The translations under genes and the position numbers were made by a program. A DNA stretch of 64,000 nt from Morchella semilibera (Eukaryota > Ascomycota > Pezizomycetes > Pezizales > Morchellaceae): NCBI GenBank assembly GCA_009192285.1, contig WBVU01000017.1, positions 186,001-250,000 on the forward strand, written 5' to 3'. The notes under the pieces were generated by a model that was not told the origin of the DNA, did not search any database, and saw nothing but the letters and a program-made list of their open reading frames with translations. Shown piece by piece: positions 1 to 10,180 of the stretch. Within the stretch, counting starts at the first letter, position 1. Each line of letters begins with the position of its first letter.

Positions 1-1166
1 AAAGAAAAAAATAACGAACTGACTGAGGGTGAGTGAGTGAAAAAAACACGTGGGGAACGAAAAAGATAACGAGAGTGCCACGTTGTAGACTTCACTCAGG
101 GAGGAAGGCGGGAATTTATGCAAATATGAAGGTTGACATTTTCAGATAATCCGTTGATCGGGACTCCCCTTCCTATTCCCTATGGAGAAATCCGGATACC
201 GGATGCCCACGTGGAAGAGAGGGTGGCTTACAGAAGAACCTGGGAAATTTTGGATAAATTGGAGATTATTACGGTTTGTACTGTAGCTACCAAGCCTGTG
301 TTTCTATGCAGAAGTACGTGACGATGAAGTTCTAGTTGGGTCCGGATACCGAGTAATAGTCCGGAAGGAATGTGGGTACATGTAGTACATATGGCACGGA
401 CGGATAGGCGACAACCGCGCTCGCTCTCAAAAAGTAATCTACTTTTGTGTGGCTTACGCACAGTCTTAAAGACGGGATCAAGATGATATATTTTGTACAA
501 GGGAGTCAAGTCCGATATTGAGTCTACTGGGATATGTATATCAATAATCTCACCTTGGAGACCGGCCCTGCAGCCATCAACGAACGCTTTTTATCTAAGA
601 AGGGGGTTATGATAACTCTAACATTTATCGAGCCATATAGCATATAAATCCCCTGGTATTATCTTCATATCTAGAGTATAGGATAAACTACTACTACTAC
701 TACATGTATCTACATGTAGCCTTACTTCCTTATTCACACCAAGGGATACCCCTTTACTTGAGTTTTGGTCGCCCATATATATACCAGCTACCTACCAACA
801 ATACGGCACTACCCTAGTCCACCAAGGCGCATCATCTTTTATGCCTCACGATGCGTGCTAGAGTTCGTAACGGCATGTCTTACAACGCCACAAAACGACA
901 CTTATCAAGCTATTGCTACATGTACTACCAAGAAATAGTAGATTGACCAATTAGTTAAATGACCACATCGGTATTCTTTGCGACGACTATTTAAGGATGA
1001 TTACATCCCTCTCTGCTCTCCCCACAGACAGTGCCATTGTCGCTAGATGTCTGGGAGTGCCCCTGAAACTGGAGCGATCATCTCGCATCCCGCCGGCGAT
1101 GTACTCCGTTATGCATACATACTATACTGATTATTTTAGTACGGCTCACTCTCTAAAGTTTAAGAA
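1..1166. other. Intergenic, no gene seen
   Basis: Only short open frames with no recognisable protein are present. The stretch is AT-rich and holds four copies of the octamer TACATGTA (377, 701, 711 and 917). A short CTA microsatellite lies near 689-700. Confidence 0.6.
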
Positions 1167-1243
1167 TACTACGGGGGGGTAAGTCTCTAGAACCATAGCT
1201 ATGGTTGCAATAGGTCATAGTTCTGGAGACTTAACCCGTAGTA
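1167..1243. repeat. Near-perfect palindrome, about 77 bp
   Basis: The left arm, from the TACTACGGG at 1167, is matched in inverse orientation by the right arm ending CCCGTAGTA at 1243. The arms share the core TAAGTCTC(T/C)AGAAC with a few mismatches. The centre is a short asymmetric loop, so the DNA could form a hairpin. It may be a foldback element remnant; no coding capacity is present. Confidence 0.7.
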
Positions 1244-1247
1244 CTGG

Positions 1248-1398
1248 TACTCGCGCGAGTTCGTTTACCACGAAAAGAACCAGAAAATGCAAGTGAATAA
1301 AACAGGGATGATTTGTAGGAGAGATCATCGCCAGTCCAGACAAATTATCCTTGCCCTAAACAACTACATTTTCTGGTTCTTTTCGTGGTAAACGAGTA
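1248..1398. mobile_element. Foldback MITE-like element with 29-bp inverted repeats
   Basis: A perfect 29-bp inverted repeat lies at 1261-1289 and 1367-1395; the left copy begins TCGTTTACCACGAAAAG. The outer bases CTCG and a flanking TA are present on both sides (TA at 1248-1249 and 1397-1398), with about 10 extra bases inside the left end. Length of about 150 bp, lack of coding sequence, long TIRs and TA flanks fit a Tc1/mariner-type MITE. The family is not identified. Perfect arms suggest a fairly recent insertion or strong hairpin homogenisation. Confidence 0.7.
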
Positions 1399-2730
1399 CA
1401 GAGGAGGTTCAGACATTGGGTCAATATTCAGCCACGCGAAGCGCCTCTCGGAGCGTCAACCGTTTAATGCAGGTCCTGATATATATACAAAGTATTTTTG
1501 CGACATGCACGCTAGAAAGTAAATTTATAAATCAGAAACAAAATAAATAATCCCCATTTCCCCCTCATCGATATCTGCGTTCTGTCCTTGCGAAAAAAAT
1601 TTCCCCGCCAAGATGTGAAACATGGATTACCCTGAATAGGAGCATACCAATCCGTAGCACCATACAGCTTTTTTTTTTGTTTACATCATTAATTGCACCA
1701 CACTTAGCTAGTCCCGCAGGGGAGGTTTGGATAGACATGAATTTCGGTCCATGCGCAGCACATGGCTACTTGACAAATCTCTTTCTATCGGCTTAACACT
1801 CATTCTCCCCGCGTCACAGATAATCACGCACCATATGTATATGTGTCATCCTAACTTCTAGATGAGGTACCTACATTCCTCGCCGGTGAATACAGTCGCC
1901 TGCGAAAACCTGTGGGTAGCGTGCAAAAACGGCCTACCGCAACGGACTATCAGTAGGGTACAGATGAAATTGCCGAATTCGCGACCAGCCAGGCGATAGT
2001 CCTGTACCCGTTGCAACAGACTACCCTGAAGTCTTATTCCACAGCTTTTCGACTGTAAGCCTATCTAGCTTTGTGAAACCACCCATCGATGTGTCTCAAA
2101 CCGGACTGAAGAGCACAAATACGGATATCAAGCTAGCCCTACCACAGAGGTGAGCGAATGGCAGCGATGGCACACTTGGTGACCTCACGGCTAAAATATA
2201 GACCTCATCCATCCAGACCAGACCAAGAAAAGGGACTAGAAAGAGAAAGAAAAAAAGCCATGCGGGGATAGAGTACACAACCTAAGCCATTCGCTAAACT
2301 GTTCTGTTCTAGCAATGGAATAGGGAACAAATGTAGTGGGCATAAGCACTTAGTAAAAAAGGCTCCCCTGATATAAGGGTGTGGAATGAAGCTCTCGTCA
2401 AGGATCGAAGTATGCATCTTTCACGCGGGGGTCGAGAAGAGGCGGAATTGTCAACGTACCTGGAACTCGGAACTCTCTGTTAATTCCCATTTTTCCCCTT
2501 TCATTCAACTCGCCTTGATCTTCTCTGGGGTTTTAAATTGGACTCTGGAATCTCTTCCTTCTCTAAATCGCCTTATACCTGCTTGCTTGCCTGATCGCGA
2601 ACCCGACCTGCCTTACACCTGAGCATACATTGCATATGAATTACTGCACAATAACAGCGACATAGCATAATTATTCTTCCTACACATACCTCCCGATAAT
2701 TAGCGTCAGTTCCAAGATAAATAAGGCGAA
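1399..2730. other. Intergenic, promoter side of the rhodopsin-domain gene
   Basis: No convincing gene. Imperfect related segments around 1910-2020 share a GGGTACAG/CTGTACCC pair and GGACTATC/GATAGTCC but do not form a clean element. The last 300 bases are CT-rich in places, as expected upstream of a fungal start. Confidence 0.5.
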
Positions 2731-4177
2731 ATGTCAAGACCCGCACATTGGCCGCCGCCAAATACGGTGAATCCCGAGAACAAAGGGCCCATGATCGTTG
2801 GGGTCTTTGTTGGGTTTGCGGTACTTGCGGTTATAGTAGTTGGCTTGAGGTTTTGGACGAGGTTGTACATTATTCGGAACGTTGGGATGGGTGAGTTGTG
2901 GCAAATCCGAGTAAGCAGAGGCCGGCTGTTAACAATTGAACCTCAGATGACTGGCTTATTCTCGCGGCGACGATCAATCTTCTGGCTTCGACAGTGACGA
3001 ATTGCCTTGGTGAGTCATTTCATGATACTGGTTTTGATACTAGACACTAATAAACCTTCCCAGTGGTCAAATATTACAGTTTTGGAATGCACGTTTGGGA
3101 CATTGTCGCCGATTATGGCACCCTCGCATTAAAGGTAACAGAGAGATCGCCACAATTTTTACACCATCAATCCCTACATGTAATGATTGATCCAATACTT
3201 ATGCTTTGATTATAGATGGACTTTGCCAACCAACTAGTTTACCATCCCATCCTCGCCCTCACAAAAATCTCCATCCTCGTCTTCTATCATCGTCTCTCCG
3301 TCTCCGGCCCCTTCCGGAAGGCCGTCATATGCCTCATCACCATCAACATCGCCCTCACCTTGTCCATCTTCTTTGCCGACTTCTTCCAATGCACGCCTAT
3401 CCACTACATCTGGGACAAGTCCGTCCCTGGCGGGAGATGCATCAACACAAAAGCTTTCTTCATCTCCTCGGCCGCACTGAACATCGTATCTGACTTCGTG
3501 GTCCTACTGCTACCCATTCCGATGGTTTGGAATCTAAAGATTAATGTGAAGAAGAAGATTGTGTTGATATTGTTGTTCAGCTTGGGCGGCTTGTAAGTGA
3601 CTCAGGTTTTATATAGATCCTTGGTATGTGCAGCAAGTACTAATGTTCGATGTCCGATAGCGTCTGTGCTGTGAGTATCGTGCGCCTGCAATCCATCATT
3701 AATATGTTCAACCCAAACGTGACCGACCCCACATGTAAGTACTCCATCATCCCTCCTCCACTCCCTGCTCTATCTAGAAAACAAAAAGAAAAAACACAAA
3801 AACCTCCTAACACACTCCCAGTCGAAGCAGGATTCTTCTGGTCCGGCATTGAATGCAGCCTCGCCATCGTCTGCGCCTCCGTCCCCTCCCTCAAGCCTTT
3901 CTTCGCCGTCAACTTCCCCAAGCTCCTCGGCTCCTCACTCGGCTCCCGCTACGGCGCAAACTCTCAGGGAAAGATGTACAATGGCGGGCAGTCGTCGCGC
4001 TCCCGCGGCCAGGCCTACGCCCTCGGTTCCATGAACAATGACAAAAGCACTATCTACCACCCTGGAAAAGATAACGCCCTGCAAACGACCATCGCCAAGG
4101 GCCAAAGAGGGACAATGAGAGCGAGGAGAGTATCATCCATGGAGATGGTATCCTCAGGACGAGAGACGTCAGGGTAG
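2731..4177 (+). CDS. Fungal rhodopsin-domain integral membrane protein
   Basis: The six-exon model is join(2731..2890, 2947..3009, 3064..3134, 3216..3592, 3661..3734, 3822..4177). It closes in one frame and gives about 366 aa. Residues 20-45 form the first membrane helix (GVFVGFAVLAVIVVGLRF). After the first splice comes DDWLILAA, the usual start of helix 2 in the fungal rhodopsin-domain family (PF20684, formerly counted with SAT4/DUF-type proteins). It continues through HPILALTKISILVFYHR, a Cys-containing loop (QCTP...GGRC) and later helices to about seven in all. The C-terminal tail is hydrophilic, Ser/Arg-rich and probably cytosolic. Members are plasma-membrane proteins of mostly unknown function; some act in secondary metabolism or pathogen-host sensing. 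All introns are GT-AG. No CFEM domain is seen. The family is confident; the role is unknown. Confidence 0.9.
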
Positions 4178-7080
4178 AGGTGGAGAGCTTGAATAGTAAT
4201 GATGGGTCGAAGGTTTAGGTGGCTGGTCGGCTGGTTTATGCATATGGTTGGCCGGGCATGTAGCCTCCCCACGCTGGCTAGAGTGAAATAAGTGCCGGCT
4301 GCACTACTATGATGAATGGATTCTGGATGGGTTATTTCGGGTTATTTCTTTGTGGGCTTTTTTTCCCCCTTCTAATTGTGCCTTTCTGTCATTTGTTGAT
4401 CTTTCATTTGTTTTCTGTTGTATATATGGGGTCTTTGGGTGGTGGGATTGCTCTTGTTTTGCTTAACTGGGGTGGTTGTTAGTTGGATTGTTGGCTAGTC
4501 GGTCATCTGCAACGGCCCATATGTCACGATCAAAAGGGTATGCATATAGAATGTGTGCAGATACATAGACATAGGTAGACATGTAATTGATATTGTATAT
4601 CACTTCTGTCTGATAGATGTATAGCTATCTTCTCGCTCTTTCGAATTGCCCGTTTCTTGCGTCTTATAATTTTGGAAGGAAATGCGCCGTCCCGGAAACG
4701 TCGAAACAAACATCGTGCAATGATTGATATTCCTGAATTACCCCTGAGTATCAGCGTTAGTAATTCAACCGACACGTAACTATAACACCATAATCAATAA
4801 CAACCCTCATATATGTGCTCGTCTCTATACGCAGGAGAAGAATTCCTTTATACAAGGTATAGCAAGATACTACATACTCATCTATATCCCTACTTCCTCT
4901 CGACCGGCTCTATATAACATGCAAAAACACTCCTCCCTACTTCAGCCCCCACGTCCCCTCAATGCGTCTCCTGTGCACACATCCTACCCCACACAACACA
5001 GAGATCAACCACGCGAGCATGCAGGCACGTTACTTACACATGTGCTGTCGCTGCTTTCCGAGAACCAGAACTCAACGTCCGGAGGCAGCACGAGAAGGTG
5101 TGGGGGCATCTTCGGTCCATTCAGCCGGGGTATTTGAATAGATTAATTGCGCTTGGCGACGCGTGGGGGCGGCTATAGGGGCGGATAATATATATACATG
5201 TAGTGTGGGCGGCGGATTTATTTTGCAAGGATTTGCGATTTGGGGCGGTGGTCGCGGGGTGGGGGTGGAATATTCTGAAAAGCGGGAAACGACTACAAGA
5301 CAAACTTCGGCCGGTTTCTTGATCTCGAGATTGCATGATTGCATGGTGCCGCAATACATGTACCTACACCACCATCTGACGTGTTTAACCTCTGCTAAGC
5401 CCTACTGACAATTGAAGCTCCGGATCAGTATCTGCCAATGCATCCCGGGCCCTCTTTTGGAACCTAACCTATCAACCTGAGTGAATTTAGATTTTGGGCG
5501 ATTGATTGATCTGCTTTACTCAATCCGATGAACCACCGTGTTTACTATTATAATATCTTAGAGAAGTACTTATCTCCCGCCCGAGAGACTGCGAATCAGA
5601 GAAGGGATATTTGGCTATGGGGTTTGGGTCCCAGCGTAAGATTCAGTTGCGTCGGCTGAATTTCTTTTCTGGAATTTCATTTGGAGTACTTATCGATGAA
5701 GGAAAAAGAGGAGGTAGAAGAAGTAAAAAATATCGTCAACCGGGTCATCTAAGAACGGGGAGAGGGCTCACGACTACCATGATCATAGATCGTTGTCTAG
5801 AGACAGAGATCCCCAAACGCGTCTCAGGTTTTCCAGCCCAGTCTTAGCCTAGCGGGCTCACGTGATGGACCTTTAAAATCAATCCGTATCCGTTGATATC
5901 ATGAGGGTGATATCTTTCGACACTATGTAGTTGATGCTTGAAAGAATATGTAGGGAATGAAGCTAAACCATGAGGGGTGTGCAGTATTCCATTCCACAAG
6001 TTCAAGGGTCTAGGTATATTATCAAGGCGCATAAGTCTATGTATCTAGATCATAACACTGCGGCCTGGGTCCATGTGCCAGATGGTCCTGGAATTGTGGT
6101 TCATTGGAAACGTGTAGATTGTTCTCAGTGGCGATCGAAGGTTGGCCAGGTTTTTCTGCCTCCTTTTTCCTGCTAGTGTGGTAGTGGTAGGGAAGTAGAA
6201 ATGGATACATGTATGAATGGATGGGAGTTTTATCAAAGCTACAGATTGATTACATGTGTTCGTTCTCGTTTGATGTAAGCAGGGATGGACAAGACCTGTC
6301 TTATGTCCTGACCCTGACCCTTAGCCCGAGTGACCTTTTGTGACGGCTGCTTCTTAAACAGCTTCAAAGCAGGGAAACTCAATGTATGAAAGAGCTCTTT
6401 GTCCGGGGATAGATGTGAATTCGTAGATTGTGATCATGTTATAAATGGTAGGGCTTTTTGCTCCTCAGAGTATAATTAAAACTCGAAAAAAAGCAGCCTA
6501 CTTTTTCGACGGGCCGACAGCAATTGATGGAGTACATAGACTTGAATACCGCAACTCAAAAACATACAGTATTAACGTTATTGAGAACCCTGTAAGGCCC
6601 AGCTCTGTTAAAGGTGCATCGCCTAAGTGATATAATTCTTTTTGTGGCCGCCTAGATGTCACCATGTTCTCCCGGGGCTGTGACCGATGTTAAATGCATG
6701 TAAATCAACCCCCTCGGCCGCGATTTCCTTAAGTTAAATGCACTGTTTCTAGAATTCTCTGCTGAATATAGCCACTAGCAGCAGATGTACTCGCATGCAA
6801 TCGGCATTTAGATAAGATGGTGCGGAAAAGAACGGACAAATTTTCACCCCACCAAGCTGAGAAAAGATCTCAACGCATATGCCATGCATAGTATAGAAGC
6901 CCTGGTTTCCTCGCAGTCAAAGATTACTTTTTTTTGACCGCCCACATGCACACTCCTTGGCATTTGTGTAAACCCAACTATATATACCACACTTTAAAAA
7001 GATTTCGGCTTTTCCCCCACCTCCTTTTTTTTCTCCACCTTACCAACACAGAATCCACGGCTCTTTATTCTCCACGCCCC
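4178..7080. other. Intergenic, about 2.9 kb, no gene recognised
   Basis: Short frames only. TACATGTA occurs at 5195, 5355 and 6206. The last 150 bases (6970-7080) look promoter-like, with CTATATATACC, a CT-rich tract with a T run and CACAG, and precede an ATG at 7081. The frame from that ATG is only 26 codons before a GTAGGT donor-like site, so no gene is called. Confidence 0.5.
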
Positions 7081-7359
7081 ATGACAGACGTACCAGTAGC
7101 CCGCTCCCCCGGAATTTTTTTACTTCGTGGAAGAAACGGTGAGGGGCAAGTGATCTGGTAGGTAGCGTTTCACCCCACCATTACAACACACACGCATAGG
7201 TATACCTCCCCCCTCCTTCTCACTCATAACTGTCGAACTTGGTTAACTACTAACTAAATTTAAATAAGTGACCCTCTCTTGGAGACTACACGCGCCTAAC
7301 TAGCGCCCCAGAAGGCATCATCAACTTCGATTGCTGATTGATTCTAAGACACAAGTTAC

Positions 7360-9515
7360 AGATAGGTAACTAATCCCTCGCTCCCGCCCCACTCAAGCAC
7401 TCAATTCTCGCACTCATTTTCTCCTCGTCGGCTCTAGGCCCAAGATGATGTTTCTTACTGCCCCACGGGGACATTAGTTCCTCTCTTTCAAGGTATGTAG
7501 ATAGGTGCCGGTGGTGCACCATGCCATTTACCACCCTGTCAGACAGGTATGTAAGCACCCTTCCCTTCCATTCCATGGAGAGAGACCATCATCAGGTAAG
7601 TTCTTTTTAGAATCACAACTACTAACTCCCGTAAACAATTTCACAGGGTAGTTTATCATGGTTAAACCCTGGCCGAGTGATTTTCCATGAACTTCTTCAA
7701 AACCAGAGAAATGACTGTAAGAATCCCTCCCCTCGTTCACTAACACTATCCAGATGAGCCCCCGGGAGTTAAGTTGTAAGTCTCGGCTTATCTAGGGCTT
7801 GGGATTATCGGTACCATGTATTTGTTAGTGGTATCTGCGGTACTTCAACTCGTTAATGGTCCTAGGCTTGAGGGCTCAAAAAGAACGCAATATGTGACGT
7901 CTTCCCTCTCTCTCTCCTTCCACAGGTGTACCTGTTACTCTCAGATCTTGCCTTTCCGTTCTGACGATAGAAAGTAGGAAATCTAAAAATAGCTCGATAG
8001 GTGGTGCCCAAGTTCCTTCCCTAAACGCAAACGTTTCGCTTTCCCGTAGTCCTGTTCTTTAGAGATTTGTTTTACAACTTGTAAAACAGTGCTACAAGAT
8101 TTCGATAGGTGATTTATGCGCTTCTTATCGCTCCCTGCTTTATCTACCGCCCTGTCTAGAGGTATGTAACTTCCCTTTCCTTCCTTTCGTAGTACTATAT
8201 ATAGCTAAATTCATACCTGAATATTTTAGAATCTGGATGTGGACCCATCCAGAGATTCGGGAATCGATTGCCACTACACACGTGTTAGTTTCTTTTGCAT
8301 TCCTAAGTTTTCGATGTAGTCTGAAGATTTGTGATACAAATAACTATACAGGTGGTGTAGTCTCTCTGCCATCTCGCTCTTGTGTTCAATCGCACAAATA
8401 GGCGTGTTGTTTGAATGATAGGTGCATATGTTTATCTAGTCCCTCTCTCTGTCAAAGGTTACGTAGGCTCTCCTCCTTTCGTTCATATGAATATTGCTAA
8501 CTATCTATGTACTACCTAGACTCTCTAAAGTTGAAGTGTGGGGTCGTAGAGGGGCTTGAAAATCGGCTTAACAGCACACGTGTTTGTTACTTTGTATTGT
8601 TGAGAGCTGGTGAAGTCCGATCGGCTGAAGCTAACTCTCAACAATACAAATAACTAAATAGGTGATGTAGCCTCTTTGTGTCTCTCGCCCCTATGTCCCG
8701 TCACACAAATAGACGTGTCGCTCTCTTGTCGTCGTCTCTTGGTCACCTCCCCTCTGAGGTGATAATGTAAGATGAGAAGATCACGACAGGTAGTGTATGT
8801 GCTTCCTACCATCTTAACCGCGCCTCTGTCAAAAGATACCTAAGAACCCCTCTAGAGAACCGTTTACAGAAATATGGCGAATCTAAAATCGGGACATAGG
8901 CCTGAAATCGATTTCTATTACACACATGTTAGTTACTTTGTACATGAGCGGAACTGGATATCTGTAAAACTCCCAAGATGTATGAATAGCTATATAGCTA
9001 TATAGGTTATGTTTGAGGCCCCTTTATCTTCCCTTCTGCCCCATGTCCCATCGCACAGGCAAGCGTGTCGCTCCCTTGTCGGAATCACCGTTGCTGTCTA
9101 ATTTCGAGGTGACAGAGACTACGAGTTTCGACAGGCGGTGCCCGGAGCACCCCCCCCCCCCCCTCTTTCCTATCTTTCCCAGCTCCTATATTATACAAGC
9201 AGGCGTGTCACTCTTTTGTAGCTATCAATGTTAACGCTAAGTTCGAAGCAATGGAGCTTAACTAGAGGGCCTCCGATTTTGATTGCCCCCTCTCCCTCCC
9301 CACTCCTATGTCCCATTGAACAAATAGGCATGTCTCTTACTTGTTGTCAATATCCCCATCACTTCTGGTTTTGAGGTGGGAGAACTACAAGGCTTTCGAT
9401 ATGACAGCTAAAACAAAAAAAGGCTACATTGACAAACTCAATGCAATGTACCCCCCTACCCGGAAAAAGGCAAGTCCTTTTCATCTTACAGCTACACGCG
9501 TGTTTGTTAAGGTCC
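7360..9515. repeat. Degenerate tandem array with intron-like modules
   Basis: Diverged blocks recur with a spacing of about 300-365 bp. A block like CACGTGTTTGTTACTTTGTA occurs near 8275, 8575, 8930 and 9490. A block like AATAACTATATAGGTGATG occurs near 8338, 8649 and 8990. A block like CGCACAAATAGGCGTGTCGC occurs near 8390, 8700, 9050, 9190 and 9320. A block CCGCCCTGTCTAGAGGTATG occurs near 7530, 8147, 8445 and 8820. Several joins carry spliceosomal signals: 7596-7646 is GTAAGT...CTAAC...CACAG, 8162-8229 is GTATGT...TTTTAG, and 8458-8519 contains GCTAAC before CTAG. The array could be an eroded repeat-exon gene or a noncoding satellite; no long reading frame crosses it. Confidence 0.6.
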
Positions 9516-9712
9516 GAGAAGCCTTATGAGGCTTTCTCAAAGTAGAAACTGGCAATGCTTCATGGCTCCAAACTCGGCCGAGCGACTTTTCATGACCGAG
9601 CGACCTCTCATGATCCTTTGTTTATGTAGGAGGTACAGCACCGGCTGCTATGGTTACCGGGGCTTGCCGGGGGGTTGGAGAAAGTCTATTTTTTGGTCCT
9701 CCAAGAACTATA

Positions 9713-9830
9713 GAGCAGTGGAGGGTCGGGGGAGGGTCTGGCGATGCTTGGCTAGACCCCCATAGAAAGCAAGTTGCAAGTCACCTATTAGCCTCGCCAG
9801 ACCCCCATCTCGCCGCACCCTCCACTGCTC
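9713..9830. mobile_element. Small terminal-inverted-repeat element (MITE-like)
   Basis: The left arm 9713-9744 begins GAGCAGTGGAGGGT and ends GGGTCTGGCGA. The right arm 9794-9830 is its inverse with a few mismatches. The loop is about 50 bp and contains another copy of AGACCCCCATA. There is no coding capacity. A TA precedes the left end, but no clear target duplication is seen on the right, so the transposon family is uncertain. Confidence 0.6.
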
Positions 9831-10180
9831 ACCTTTTTTATTATACTACGTCTAGAATTCTAGCTAGTAATAGTCTCGAAAGTTGGAAAAATTGAAGGAC
9901 CCAGGCCTAGGGCCGCATATATCAATGCTTCGAATGGAAAGTTCCTGGTATTTACTAATATTTAATGGCACCCAGAAAGGTCTCTCTACTATTGGCATTA
10001 TTCACGTCACTATCACTTGACAAATGGACTGATCCAAAGCATGATTCATTGGTTAACAAAAAAGAAAAGAGGACTACAAGTGATATCTCTACCAACCCAA
10101 CACCTTCATATAAAGACACAACCTGCCTCAACACCGTTAACAAACATGCCAATTCGAACTAAATTTACCATACGCTGACT
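9831..10180. other. Spacer downstream of het-C
   Basis: AT-rich DNA immediately 3' of the het-C stop codon. It probably holds the het-C 3' UTR and polyadenylation site. No gene was seen. Confidence 0.5.

Noticed and set aside
1905-2015. Possible inverted-repeat element with GGGTACAG/CTGTACCC
   Set aside because: The matching blocks are short and in shuffled order, so no consistent arms can be drawn.
7360-9515. Possible CRISPR-like array
   Set aside because: The repeats are long, diverged and unevenly spaced, and the surrounding genes are fungal with spliceosomal introns.
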